A stretch of 37,678 nt of DNA, taken from contig NZ_QMIE01000022.1 of assembly GCF_007625075.1 (NCBI RefSeq), forward strand, positions 1 through 37,678. Reading direction: 5' to 3'. Below the pieces are notes generated by a model. The model was not told the DNA's origin. It did no database searches and worked only from the letters and a program-made list of their open reading frames with translations. Source of the DNA: Oceanidesulfovibrio indonesiensis (GTDB lineage Bacteria > Desulfobacterota > Desulfovibrionia > Desulfovibrionales > Desulfovibrionaceae). Position numbers and translations under genes: made by a program. Positions 15,975 to 24,298 of this stretch are shown piece by piece. The first letter of the stretch is position 1. Each line of letters starts with the position of its first letter.

Positions 15975-16796
15975 ATGAAAAACATCCGCTTCAATCATAT
16001 CGCTCTTTTTGTATTATGCATGCTGTTGTTTGCGATACTCGACTCCTGCCAGGGCATGATCGAGTCATCGGGCGTCATTCGAGTGGTCATAGGCTCCAGC
16101 GCACCAGTTAGTGGAAAGCTTGATTCAACTTTGCCCGATCTTGAACGCCTCCGGGGAATCGGCAACAGCGAGGAGGCGCTCGAAGAAAACCTCACCTATA
16201 CGACTGATTATGAGTTTGTGCGTATTAAATTTTTGGAACTTACCGGCCGCCTCTGGCGCGGTGATTTAAGCGTTCCGGATTACGCGAAGCCGGGAGAATT
16301 CAAGCTGATTGTGCATCAACGCGGGGTGTCAGTGGAAGAAGACACGCCGACGTTTACGGTGCGAATGTTCCATGATGAGAAAGCGCTGCAAGCGGATTCC
16401 TCAACATTTACGGAACAATTAATCGGCATCAAGCCGTTGTGGTTCGTGATTATCCTTCTGCCGCTTGGTATTTTTTCAATCTACCTTGCGTACAAGCAGA
16501 ACTCCGAACTTGATGTCATGTTAGAGCAGAAAGGTCTGGGACCCATCTACAAGCTGGCAAAACGCAAGCAGAATTGGGAGGTTGTATTCGGTCTGGGTAG
16601 CAAGCACGGTATCAGCACCGGTCAGGAACTTTATATTGTGGATCAAGTCATGAATGTCCGTGCTGGCATTGTTGCGCAAAAAGTGGAAGAGGAAGCAACC
16701 ACGTCTGAAGTGCCCATCGACACGGATATCAAGCCCAGCTACTATATTGTCAGCCAGCCGCCAGACCCACACCAGGACAAAAAAGTTACGAGTTGA
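15975..16796 (+). CDS. Two-helix membrane protein with periplasmic and cytoplasmic domains, unknown
   Basis: From ATG 15975 the product is 273 residues. It has an N-terminal hydrophobic segment (about 8-24), a periplasmic region of about 140 residues, a helix (about 167-187, VIILLPLGIFSIYLAYK), and a cytoplasmic C-terminal domain. The last part has a GSKHGISTGQELYIVD stretch like the small beta-barrel domains seen at the end of FlgT- or CsgG-type proteins. Cys25 in LDSC is a poor lipobox. The ribosome site is weak; GTG 15933, overlapping the preceding gene, is the alternative start. It closes the exporter gene run. Confidence 0.65.
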   Translation: MKNIRFNHIALFVLCMLLFAILDSCQGMIESSGVIRVVIGSSAPVSGKLDSTLPDLERLRGIGNSEEALEENLTYTTDYEFVRIKFLELTGRLWRGDLSVPDYAKPGEFKLIVHQRGVSVEEDTPTFTVRMFHDEKALQADSSTFTEQLIGIKPLWFVIILLPLGIFSIYLAYKQNSELDVMLEQKGLGPIYKLAKRKQNWEVVFGLGSKHGISTGQELYIVDQVMNVRAGIVAQKVEEEATTSEVPIDTDIKPSYYIVSQPPDPHQDKKVTS

Positions 16797-16882
16797 CCTC
16801 ATAATACTTTGAACTCGTGGTGAGGCGTGCTGAGTTCGAGCCAGCAGCGCTCTGCTTCTAAGAAATTGAGTCAGAACGTCCG

Positions 16883-18577
16883 CTATCCCACCTGCCAATC
16901 CACTCGCGAGGCGATCTCGCGGGAGAGGTAGTCGAGCCCTGCGCCCGTCTTGGCGGAGACGGGGATTGCGTCCGGGTAGCGATTGCGGCGCATCTCCCTG
17001 GTTTCCTCGTCTACAGTGTCCCATTTGTTGAGCACGGTAATGCGCGGGGTCTCGTGCAGGTCCATGTCGCGCAGGATGTCCTCCACCGCCTCCACCTGCT
17101 CCTCCAGCTCAAGGTGGCCGGCGTCGGCCACATGCACAAGCAGATCGGCCGATTCCAGCTCCTCAAGCGTGGCCTGGAATGCTTCCTTGAGCTCCTCGGG
17201 GAGCTCTCGGATGAAGCCGACGGTGTCTGTGAGAATGAGCTCGCGCTCTTCGGGCACGCGGAGCCTGCGCGTGGTGGGGTCCAGCGTCGCGAAGAGCTTG
17301 TTTTCCGCGAGGACTTCGGACTGGGTCAGCGCGTTCAGAAGGGTGGACTTGCCCGCATTGGTATAGCCCACCAGGGCCACCACCGGCACGCCGGCCTTGG
17401 CGCGTCGGGCGCGGATGGCGCCGCGCTGCTTGCGCAGCTTTTTCAGCTCGTCCTTGATGCGCGTCATGCGGTCGCGGATCTTGCGTCGGTCCAGTTCGAG
17501 TTTGGTTTCGCCAGGTCCCCGGCCGCCGATGCCGCCGGTGAGGCGCGAGAGAGCCTTGTTGCGGCCTACGAGCCGGGGCAGGGTGTACTCCATCTGCGCC
17601 TTTTCCACCTGGAGCTTGCCGGCGCGGGAGGTGGCGTGCTGGGCAAAGATGTCCAGGATGAGCTGAGTGCGGTCCAAAACCTTGCGCTCGGTGATGTCCG
17701 CGAGGTTGCGCATCTGCGCCGCGGTGAGTTCGCGGTCGAAAAGCACAAGGCCGGCCCGGGCGTTAAGAGCCGCCACTTCGAGGTCGGCGAGCTTACCCTT
17801 GCCGAGCACGGTCTTGGGGTTGGGCTTGGCCATGCGCTGGGACACCGTGCCCGCCACCTGCACCCCGGCAGTTTCGGCCAGGGCGGTGAGTTCCCGCAGG
17901 GAGGCGTCCTGGGCCGACTTGGGCAGGTTGGAGACATGCACGAGCAGTGCGCGGCTCTCCTCGCCCATCGTCACGCGGGTTTCGGCTTCCTCGCTGCGCG
18001 ACCACTCGTCTTCAAGCGCCTCGGTGAGCGAGGCAAAATCCACATCCACCTTGTCCCAGGGGAAGTCGAGCACACGATACGGCTCGTCTTCGCCCAGAGG
18101 CGCACCTACCTCAGAAACCGGCGGCGTGCCGCTTTCGGGCAGATCCGGCAGCCCGGGCAAGAGGTGCGCCACTTGCACCCGCTCCGGCATGCCGTGCGGA
18201 CCGAGGCGGAGGCAAGCGAGCGAATCCAACCGCAGGAACACGAGGTCCATGAGGTCTTCGCGCGTGAGCGGTTCGCCGTGGACGTGCGTGTGGAGCAGAC
18301 GCAGGCCGCGCAGGCGGCCGGCTCCCAGACGGCTGCGGGCGAGTTCGGGGATGAGGATGGAGTCCGGTCCGCCCACCAGCACGTGGCGAGGCCGGCCCTG
18401 GCGATCAATCAGCAGACCGATCTGCCGCCCTACCGAGGCAGAGAGCGCGGCGAGTTCCCGCGCCTGGTCCAGCGTGTACCCTCCGTCGTTGGGGTAACGG
18501 CGGTGGGATAGACGCGACAGGGCCTTGAGTTGGCTGGGCTTGAGCCCCTGGGTGTTGCCCTGAACCTTGGCTGCTAT
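16883..18577 (-). CDS. hflX: Ribosome-associated GTPase HflX, apparent ATA start
   Basis: This is a long-form HflX of 564 residues. The HflX N-terminal domain is followed by a glycine-rich linker (LTGGIGGRGPGETKLELDRR) and a GTPase domain with G1 GYTNAGKST (404-412), G3 DTVGFI and G4 NKWD. It binds the large ribosomal subunit and splits or rescues stalled ribosomes. Family-typical sequence (GNTQGLKPSQLKALSRL, RRYPNDGGYTLDQARELAAL, IGRQIGLLIDRQGR) lies upstream of the first ATG/GTG/TTG codon, GTG 18382. The only well-placed start is ATA 18577, with AGGAGG eight bases upstream. It follows purH by 32 bases, so they are likely an operon. Confidence 0.88.
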   Translation of the reverse strand: MAAKVQGNTQGLKPSQLKALSRLSHRRYPNDGGYTLDQARELAALSASVGRQIGLLIDRQGRPRHVLVGGPDSILIPELARSRLGAGRLRGLRLLHTHVHGEPLTREDLMDLVFLRLDSLACLRLGPHGMPERVQVAHLLPGLPDLPESGTPPVSEVGAPLGEDEPYRVLDFPWDKVDVDFASLTEALEDEWSRSEEAETRVTMGEESRALLVHVSNLPKSAQDASLRELTALAETAGVQVAGTVSQRMAKPNPKTVLGKGKLADLEVAALNARAGLVLFDRELTAAQMRNLADITERKVLDRTQLILDIFAQHATSRAGKLQVEKAQMEYTLPRLVGRNKALSRLTGGIGGRGPGETKLELDRRKIRDRMTRIKDELKKLRKQRGAIRARRAKAGVPVVALVGYTNAGKSTLLNALTQSEVLAENKLFATLDPTTRRLRVPEERELILTDTVGFIRELPEELKEAFQATLEELESADLLVHVADAGHLELEEQVEAVEDILRDMDLHETPRITVLNKWDTVDEETREMRRNRYPDAIPVSAKTGAGLDYLSREIASRVDWQVG

Positions 18578-18609
18578 GTTCCGACCCTCCTGAATTGCGA
18601 ATAAATACG

Positions 18610-19206
18610 TTAGGCTTCATGCTCCGCGAGGTACGACGCGATCATTGCATCATACGCTGAAACGGCGGCGAATGTCTCGGCAGCCAGCTTTTTGCGCAGC
18701 GTCAAGGAAACGGCGCCGTCCTTCTGGATTTCGTCGACGATGGCGGCGTAGTGGTCCGGGCCGGGAACCACGAGCATGGAATGGAAGTTTTTGGCTGCGG
18801 CGCGCAGGAGTGTGGGGCCGCCGATGTCGATTTGCTCCACGGCCTCGTGCAGGGGCAGCTCTTTCTTCGCTGCCTCGGCAAAGTTGTAGAGATTCACGCA
18901 GACGAGGTCGAAGGGTTTGATGCACAACTCGGCCAGGGTCGCCATATGCTCGGGGTTGTCTTTGTCCGCGAGTACGCCGGCGTGGATGGCCGGATGCAGG
19001 GTTTTGACACGGCCGCCCATGATCTCCGGAAAGCCGGTGACCTGACTGACCTCGGTGACGTCGAGCCCTTCACCGGCCAGCAGCTTGGCGGTGCCGCCGG
19101 TGGAGACGAGTTCAACGCCGGATCCGGCGAGGTTACGTGCGAAATCGGCGAGACCGGATTTATCTGTGACGCTGAGAATGGCGCGCTTTATGACGAGACG
19201 ATCCAT
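18610..19206 (-). CDS. purH: IMP cyclohydrolase (stand-alone PurH N-terminal domain)
   Basis: This 198-residue protein contains only the MGS-like cyclohydrolase domain of PurH, with RAILSVTDKSGL, STGGTAKLL, GGRVKTLHP and IDIGGPTLLRAAAKN motifs. It closes FAICAR to IMP, the last step of de novo purine synthesis. The AICAR formyltransferase domain normally fused to it (full PurH is about 520 residues) is absent, so a separate enzyme must supply that step elsewhere in the genome. ATG 19206 has GGAGAA upstream; a longer frame to 19284 lacks family sequence. It lies upstream of hflX. Confidence 0.9.
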   Translation of the reverse strand: MDRLVIKRAILSVTDKSGLADFARNLAGSGVELVSTGGTAKLLAGEGLDVTEVSQVTGFPEIMGGRVKTLHPAIHAGVLADKDNPEHMATLAELCIKPFDLVCVNLYNFAEAAKKELPLHEAVEQIDIGGPTLLRAAAKNFHSMLVVPGPDHYAAIVDEIQKDGAVSLTLRKKLAAETFAAVSAYDAMIASYLAEHEA

Positions 19207-19320
19207 GGAAGTTCTCCGCAGGTAAGAAACATGAAAAACGACAAAACGCACCAATGGACTGCCACGAACCCTTGCAGGTTGCAAGAGTCCGCATGCACCC
19301 GGTGCATTGGATAGGGCTCT

Positions 19321-19350
19321 CCGGCCCCCTCGCGCCAGTGAGGGAGCCGG
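19321..19350 (-). terminator. Hairpin downstream of the TPR gene
   Basis: CCGGCCCCCTC (19321-19331) pairs with GAGGGAGCCGG (19340-19350), 10 of 11 pairs. It lies 44 bases after the stop of the minus-strand TPR gene. There is no U-run on either strand, so efficient intrinsic termination is uncertain. Confidence 0.45.
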
Positions 19351-19393
19351 AAAACCCCGGAGGGGATCGCCTGCGGAGACGGGACGGGTCGTT

Positions 19394-19960
19394 CTAGACG
19401 GCCGTCACCTGCTCGTAGAGCTCGCGCGCAGTCTGGTGTCCGGGCTCGTGCTCAAGGATGATCTCGAGGTGGCGTCCGGCTTCCGTGGTCTGCCCGAGGC
19501 TCACGAGGCAACCCGCAAGGGTGTAGCGCACATCGCTCTTCATGGGATCCACGGCCAGACACTTTTCGAGCATGGGAACCACGTCCTCGAGGCGGTCCAG
19601 CGTGTAGCCCGTCTGCACGATGCCGAACAGCGCCACATGATTTTCCGGGTTGATGGCGAGGGATTCGACGAACCTGGCATATGCTTCGTCCAGATTGTTC
19701 TGCTCCATGCGCACCAGGCCGATGCCTGCCAGGGCCTTGTCGCTCGCTTCCACGGCGGCGGCGCGCTGGTACAGGTCCAGGGCTTCGTCCAGCTGGCCTC
19801 GCTGCACGGCGATTGTGGCCAGACCCATGTACGGGTCGGCGTGCACGCCGTTGGAGGAGGCAGCTTTTTCGTAGTACTCCTGGGCTTTGTCCAGATCGCC
19901 CATGAAGAGGTAGCACTCGCCCAATTCCTTGTTGATTTCGTAATCCAGATTTTCGCTCAT
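19394..19960 (-). CDS. Tetratricopeptide-repeat protein
   Basis: This 188-residue cytoplasmic protein is built from about five TPR repeats covering residues 10-180, for example LGECYLFMGDLDKAQEYYEKA and LVRMEQNNLDEAYARFVESL. Such repeats are protein-binding scaffolds. There is no signal peptide or catalytic domain. ATG 19960 has GGAGGGG upstream, whereas the longer frame above it has a non-protein-like composition. It is divergent from the flagellar operon and has its own near-consensus sigma-54 promoter in the shared region, so a motility-related role is likely (inference). Confidence 0.85.
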   Translation of the reverse strand: MSENLDYEINKELGECYLFMGDLDKAQEYYEKAASSNGVHADPYMGLATIAVQRGQLDEALDLYQRAAAVEASDKALAGIGLVRMEQNNLDEAYARFVESLAINPENHVALFGIVQTGYTLDRLEDVVPMLEKCLAVDPMKSDVRYTLAGCLVSLGQTTEAGRHLEIILEHEPGHQTARELYEQVTAV

Positions 19961-20073
19961 GATTCCCCTCCGTTGGGAATGTCCGCACCCGGCCTGGAGC
20001 CGGATTCGGATCGTCTTCGCGATCCTTCGCGAATCGTGTCGCGTGGTTTTCGTGCAAACCTGTGCACACGCGA

Positions 20074-20089
20074 TGCAATCGCCGGGCCA
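20074..20089 (-). promoter_or_regulatory. Sigma-54 promoter of the TPR gene
   Basis: On the minus strand the sequence reads TGGCCCG, four bases, TTGCA, with one mismatch to TGGCACG-N4-TTGCA. GG (20088-20087) and GC (20076-20075) are 10 bases apart. Transcription should start near 20063, about 100 bases before the TPR start codon. Confidence 0.65.
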
Positions 20090-20190
20090 AAGCCCGCGGA
20101 GTTGCGGCGTGGGCGTTCCTGCGTCGGTACGACGGCATGGAATGCCGGGCCGTACTGCCTGGGGCAGTCTTAGCAAGGGTTATACCAAAA

Positions 20191-20200
20191 CTGTATGTAT
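20191..20200. promoter_or_regulatory. Possible activator site upstream of flgB (shared 10-mer)
   Basis: CTGTATGTAT lies 127 bases upstream of the GG of the flgB sigma-54 promoter. The identical 10-mer lies 129 bases upstream of the GG of the EF-hand gene promoter at 26689. The shared distance suggests a common enhancer-binding protein, perhaps a flagellar regulator. Confidence 0.4.
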
Positions 20201-20316
20201 CTGGTTGTTCCACTCAGGATAACACGTATCGGACAGGGTGCCGAAAACTTGAGCAGTTACATGGGTGCGCGTTAGGTTTGGAAAATAAAACTTGTAAAAT
20301 CGGTATGTTGGTGCTG

Positions 20317-20332
20317 TGGAACGGGTTTTGCT
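20317..20332 (+). promoter_or_regulatory. Sigma-54 promoter of the flagellar flgB operon
   Basis: TGGAACG, four bases, TTGCT: one mismatch to the sigma-54 consensus, with GG (20318-20319) and GC (20330-20331) 10 bases apart. Transcription should start near 20343, 74 bases before flgB. Sigma-54 control of early and middle flagellar operons is common in proteobacteria. Confidence 0.7.
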
Positions 20333-20416
20333 ATTCAGTTGGCGAACCCGAAGCGTGTCCGCCAGTAACCGTGTGCACGACTTTGAGGCAACAACCACCG
20401 AGTCCGAGGAATAGTC

Positions 20417-20827
20417 ATGAAAAGTCTCTTTCCACAGCACATGCAATTAGTCGGGAAGGTCATGGACATGCGGCTGCAGCGTCAAAATGTCGTCATGAGC
20501 AACCTGGCGAACGTACGCACCCCTGGCTACAAGGCCCTCCGACTGGAGTTCGAGGAGGATCTGCAAGCCGCCCTGGGCCGGGACGCCAAGGGCAAGATGT
20601 CTCGTACCGAGGGCGATCATATGCCGGCAAAGTTCAGCCCAGAAGGGTTCGGTCCGGATTTTCACCGTACTTTCCAGCCCCACGTCGTCCACGGTGACGA
20701 CTCTGTGGACCTCGATAAGGAAGTGGGCGTCATGAGCAAGAACAGCATGATGTACAACGCCTTGGCCACAGTGCTGAAGAAGAATTTTGAAGGCCTGACC
20801 AAGATAATTCAGGAGGGTCAGAAGTAA
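20417..20827 (+). CDS. flgB: Flagellar basal-body rod protein FlgB
   Basis: This 136-residue rod subunit forms the proximal rod just outside the MS ring. The N-terminus has the rod-family signature around NVVMSNLANVRTPGYKA (residues 24-40), and the C-terminal helix (MMYNALATVLKKNFEGLTKII) is the usual packing helix. There is no signal peptide, as expected for a substrate of the flagellar export apparatus. GAGGA precedes the ATG. Its stop shares one base with the flgC start (TAATG). First gene of the operon. Confidence 0.95.
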   Translation: MKSLFPQHMQLVGKVMDMRLQRQNVVMSNLANVRTPGYKALRLEFEEDLQAALGRDAKGKMSRTEGDHMPAKFSPEGFGPDFHRTFQPHVVHGDDSVDLDKEVGVMSKNSMMYNALATVLKKNFEGLTKIIQEGQK

Positions 20828-21264
20828 TGGACTTCATGACTGCATTTGACATCGGCGCCTCGGCGCTTTCGGCGGAACGGACCCAGATCAACATCACGTC
20901 CATGAACCTGGCGAACGTCAAGACCACCCGGACGCCGGGCGGGGGACCATACCAGCGCAAAGCCGTGACGCTGGCGGCGGAGAATGTTGACTCGCCGTTC
21001 AGCGTGCACATGAAATCCGCGCTGGATCGCGAGCTCAGGGGCGTGCGCGTCATGGACATCGCCAGGGACCAGCGGCCGTTCAAGCAGGTGTACGAGCCGG
21101 GCCACCCGGACGCCAACCAGGAAGGCTACGTCCTCTATCCGGATATCAACGTGGTGGAGGAGATGACCAACATGATGACGGCATCGCGCGGGTACGAGGC
21201 GAACGTCACGTCCATCGAGACCATCAAGAACATGTTCAACAAAGCCCTCATGCTGGGGACGTAA
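20827..21264 (+). CDS. flgC: Flagellar basal-body rod protein FlgC
   Basis: This 145-residue rod protein has the family N-terminus (FDIGASALSAERTQINITSMNLANVKTT) and the C-terminal motif around VVEEMTNMMTASRGYEANV, which ends nearly all FlgC proteins. It assembles with FlgB, FlgF, FlgG and FliE into the rod. Its start overlaps the flgB stop, indicating coupled translation. Confidence 0.95.
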   Translation: MDFMTAFDIGASALSAERTQINITSMNLANVKTTRTPGGGPYQRKAVTLAAENVDSPFSVHMKSALDRELRGVRVMDIARDQRPFKQVYEPGHPDANQEGYVLYPDINVVEEMTNMMTASRGYEANVTSIETIKNMFNKALMLGT

Positions 21265-21287
21265 AGCTCGAATAGGGAGAGGACGCG

Positions 21288-21617
21288 ATGGCCATCAACA
21301 ATATTGCCATGAATGCCTACAAGACGGCGCTTCAGGACGGACAAAAGCTTGCCGGGCAGGCTACTTCCAAGAAGGCGCATAGCGGATCGGGCGAGAACAA
21401 CAGTTTTTCCGCAACCATCAAGGATTCCCTGGCCAAGGTCAACGACCTCCAGCAGGAGAAAGCCGGGATGATCGAGTCCTTCGCCTCCGGCGAAAAGCAG
21501 AACGTCCATGAACTGATGATTTCCCTGCAGAAGGCGTCCGTCGCCATGTCCATGACCTCGGCGGTGCGCGGCAAGGTCATGGAGGCGTACAAGGAAATCA
21601 TGCACATGCAGTTCTAG
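21288..21617 (+). CDS. fliE: Flagellar hook-basal body complex protein FliE
   Basis: This 109-residue protein links the MS ring to the rod. The central stretch (FSATIKDSLAKVNDLQQEKAG) and the C-terminal region (VHELMISLQKASVAMSMT...VRGKVMEAYKEIMHMQF) match FliE. It lies 23 bases after flgC with GGGAGAGG before the ATG. Confidence 0.93.
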   Translation: MAINNIAMNAYKTALQDGQKLAGQATSKKAHSGSGENNSFSATIKDSLAKVNDLQQEKAGMIESFASGEKQNVHELMISLQKASVAMSMTSAVRGKVMEAYKEIMHMQF

Positions 21618-21624
21618 AGCCGCG

Positions 21625-21654
21625 TAAGCTGAATAAGGCTTAGAGCTTTTTATA
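21625..21654 (+). terminator. Weak hairpin with T-run between fliE and fliF
   Basis: TAAGC (21625-21629) pairs with GCTTA (21638-21642), or AAGCT (21626-21630) with AGCTT (21644-21648), followed by five T residues up to about 21651. In the middle of an operon it would be at most an attenuator or an RNA-processing site. The surrounding 70 bases are unusually AT-rich. Confidence 0.3.
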
Positions 21655-21687
21655 AAATTATATGCAGTAGTTGACTGGAGCGAACTC

Positions 21688-23304
21688 ATGGCCAACCTCT
21701 TCCAGGCAGGACTCACCCGGGCGAAGCAGTTCTGGGGAAGCACCAACGCGGCGCAGCGCATCTTCATCATCGGCCTCAGCATTGCCGTCATCATTGCGTT
21801 TGTGCTGATGCTCGTCTGGCTCAACGCGCCCAACTATAAAGTCCTGTATTCCAATCTGCATGCCGAGGACGCCTCCCGCATCGTCGAGACCCTGAAGAAG
21901 GACAAGGTCCCCTACAAGCTCGTGGACAACGGCGCCACCATCATGGTGCCGGAACACAGAGTGTACGACCTGCGTCTCAAGGTGGCGGGCGAAGGCGGCC
22001 TGGTGGGCGAGGGCGTGGGCTTCGAGATTTTCGATGAGCTCAAGGTCGGCCAGACCGATTTCGTGCAGAAGATCAACTACCAGCGTGCGCTGCAGGGCGA
22101 GCTGTCGCGGACCATCAGCGAGTTTCCCGAGGTGGAAAAGGCGCGCGTGCATCTGGTCATTCCCCGCAAGAGCCTGTTCATCGAGGAACAGGCCGATACA
22201 TCCGCATCCATCGTGATCGGTCTCGCCAAGGGACAGGAGCTCGACAAGAAGCAACTCATGGCCATCGTCAATCTCGTGGCCATGAGCGTGGAAAATCTGT
22301 CCAAGAACCGTATCACCGTGGCCGACACAAGGGGCAAGGTCCTCTACGCGCCCGATGAAGAAGGCACCCTGGAAGGCCTCACCACCTCGCAGCTCGAATA
22401 CAAAAAGCAGGTGGAGGGCAATATCGAGCGCCGCATCGAGGAGATGCTCTACCCGATCATCGGTCCTGGTAAGGTCATCGCCAAAGTCAACGCGGATCTC
22501 GACTTCAGCCAGGAGACCGTGCTCAAAGAGCTGTACGACCCGGACAGCGCCGTGGTCCGCAGCGAGCAGCGCAGCGAGGAATCCACCCAGGGCCAGGCCA
22601 ACACCGAGGCCGGCGTGCCCGAGGCCAACTTCCGCGGCGACGGTATTGCCGGGGCTGTGTCCACGCAGCAGTCCACCCGCGAGACGCGGACCACGAACTT
22701 CGAGATCAACAAGGAAGAACGACGGATCGTTGAGCCTCTCGGCAAGTTGCACCGTTTGTCCGTGGCCGTTATCGTGGACGGGACGTATGAGAAAAACGAG
22801 GAGACCGGAGAATACGTGTTCGTGCCGCGCAACCAGGAAGAGATGCAACGCATCACCCAGCTCGTGCGCAGCGCCGTGGGTTACGAGTCCGCGCGGGGAG
22901 ACAGCATCGAAGTTTCATCCATCTCCTTTGGTGGACCCGACATCGCCATGGACCGCAGCCTGCTGGACAAGCTGCTCGACTCGCTGCGCAGTTCTCTGCG
23001 GCCCATCCTCATCTTCCTGACCATCGTCGTGTTCCTCATCGTGGTGGCGCGGCCGGTCATCATGGCTCTCATCCGGCCCCGCGTGGAGACGGAGATGGTG
23101 GAGGGGCTCGAAGGCCTGCCAGAAGGCGAGGAGCGACTTGCGCTCATGGAGGGCGATCTGGAGGAGTCGGAAGCCATCGACGCCCTGCGCAAGATCGAGG
23201 ACATCAAGGCCCATGCGTTGCAGATGAGCGAGCAGAACCTCGACCAGGCCGTCGCGATCCTCAGAACCTGGATGAAAACGCCGGAGGCGGCAGCACGTGC
23301 CTGA
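21688..23304 (+). CDS. fliF: Flagellar MS-ring protein FliF
   Basis: This 538-residue inner-membrane ring protein has a transmembrane helix (about 25-46), a large periplasmic ring-building region with the YscJ/FliF-type domain (YKVLYSNLHAEDASRIVETL; EFPEVEKARVHLVIP), and a second helix (about 435-456, PILIFLTIVVFLIVVARPVI). A cytoplasmic tail follows and should bind FliG. Length and layout are normal. An upstream GACTGGAGCG fits ATG 21688. Its end overlaps fliG by eight bases. Confidence 0.95.
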   Translation: MANLFQAGLTRAKQFWGSTNAAQRIFIIGLSIAVIIAFVLMLVWLNAPNYKVLYSNLHAEDASRIVETLKKDKVPYKLVDNGATIMVPEHRVYDLRLKVAGEGGLVGEGVGFEIFDELKVGQTDFVQKINYQRALQGELSRTISEFPEVEKARVHLVIPRKSLFIEEQADTSASIVIGLAKGQELDKKQLMAIVNLVAMSVENLSKNRITVADTRGKVLYAPDEEGTLEGLTTSQLEYKKQVEGNIERRIEEMLYPIIGPGKVIAKVNADLDFSQETVLKELYDPDSAVVRSEQRSEESTQGQANTEAGVPEANFRGDGIAGAVSTQQSTRETRTTNFEINKEERRIVEPLGKLHRLSVAVIVDGTYEKNEETGEYVFVPRNQEEMQRITQLVRSAVGYESARGDSIEVSSISFGGPDIAMDRSLLDKLLDSLRSSLRPILIFLTIVVFLIVVARPVIMALIRPRVETEMVEGLEGLPEGEERLALMEGDLEESEAIDALRKIEDIKAHALQMSEQNLDQAVAILRTWMKTPEAAARA

Positions 23305-24298
23305 TCAACTCACAGGACACCAGAAGACGGCCATACTCTTGCTGGCCATGGGCGACAAGTTCACGTCGGAGATGTTCAAACGCATGGACCGCTCCGAGAT
23401 CACAGCCGTCTCCCGCGCCATGGTCGACCTGGAAACAGTACCACAGGAAGCGGTGGAAGAGGTGGTGCGCGAGTACCACAAGGCCCTCGTCACCGGACAG
23501 GACATGATCCAGGGCGGCGGCGATGCGGTCAAACGCCTGCTCACCAAGAACCTGGACAGCGAGACGGCCAAGTACATCATGGACGCCCTCGACCTGGACC
23601 ACGGCCCGGCGCCGTTCCGCGAACTGGAGAACATCAGTCCGCGCATCCTTTCCCAGATTCTCAGAAACGAGCACCCCCAGACCCTGGCGCTCATCCTCGG
23701 CCATCTCCACCCGGACCAGGCAGCCGAACTGCTCCAGAACCTGCCGTCCGGCGTGCGCCCGGAGATACTAATGCGCCTGGCGCGGCTCGAAGCAGTGCCC
23801 GAGGACACGCTCATGGAAGTGGACAAGGTGCTCCAAAGCCAACTTATCGCCATGGGTGGAAAAGAAGGCAAGAAAGTGGGCGGCGTGCAGGCCGTGGCGG
23901 AAATCCTCAATGCCGTGGATCGCGCCACGGAAGAGGAAGTCCTTTCCGAGATCGAGGAGGAATCCGCGCAGATGGCCGAAGAAATCCGGAACCTCATGTT
24001 CGTGTTCGACGACATCAAGGGGCTGGACGACCGTCACATCCGCGAACTGCTCAAGGAAATCTCCAACGAGGACCTCACTCTCGCGCTCAAGGGCGCGTCC
24101 GAAGACCTTCAGGAGAAGTTCTTCTCCAACCTCTCTGAACGCGCCGCCGCCATGATCCGCGAGGATCTGGAAATCATGGGTCCGGTGCGGCTCTCGGACG
24201 TGGAGACCGCGCAGCAGTCCATAGTCAAGACCGTCCGCCGTCTGGAGGTGGAGAACCGCATTCAGATATCGAGGGGCTCGGGCGATGTCTTCGTCTAA
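23297..24298 (+). CDS. fliG: Flagellar motor switch protein FliG
   Basis: This 333-residue rotor protein of the C-ring interacts with the stator and with CheY~P-responsive FliM. Family sequence is clear: QKTAILLLAMGDKFTSEMF at the N-terminus, the EHPQTLALILGHL middle-domain motif, and the C-terminal charged helix (LKGASEDLQEKFFSNLSERAAAMIREDLE) that meets the stator. The start is GTG 23297 inside the end of fliF, with GGAGG nine bases upstream. Confidence 0.95.
   Translation: MPDQLTGHQKTAILLLAMGDKFTSEMFKRMDRSEITAVSRAMVDLETVPQEAVEEVVREYHKALVTGQDMIQGGGDAVKRLLTKNLDSETAKYIMDALDLDHGPAPFRELENISPRILSQILRNEHPQTLALILGHLHPDQAAELLQNLPSGVRPEILMRLARLEAVPEDTLMEVDKVLQSQLIAMGGKEGKKVGGVQAVAEILNAVDRATEEEVLSEIEEESAQMAEEIRNLMFVFDDIKGLDDRHIRELLKEISNEDLTLALKGASEDLQEKFFSNLSERAAAMIREDLEIMGPVRLSDVETAQQSIVKTVRRLEVENRIQISRGSGDVFV

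Larger units (their letters stand above)
19961..20416. other. Divergent control region between the TPR gene and flgB
   Basis: These 456 bases hold no gene. They contain a sigma-54 promoter for each side, a possible activator site at 20191, and short hairpins such as CGGGC/GCCCG at 20084-20097. Confidence 0.65.

Noticed and set aside
17054-18511. Long plus-strand frame (485 codons) opposite hflX
   Set aside because: It is an antisense shadow of a GC-rich gene; hflX has full GTPase motifs on the other strand.
21658-22848. Minus-strand frame of 396 codons opposite fliF
   Set aside because: Antisense shadow with His/Leu/Asp-rich composition; fliF is certain.
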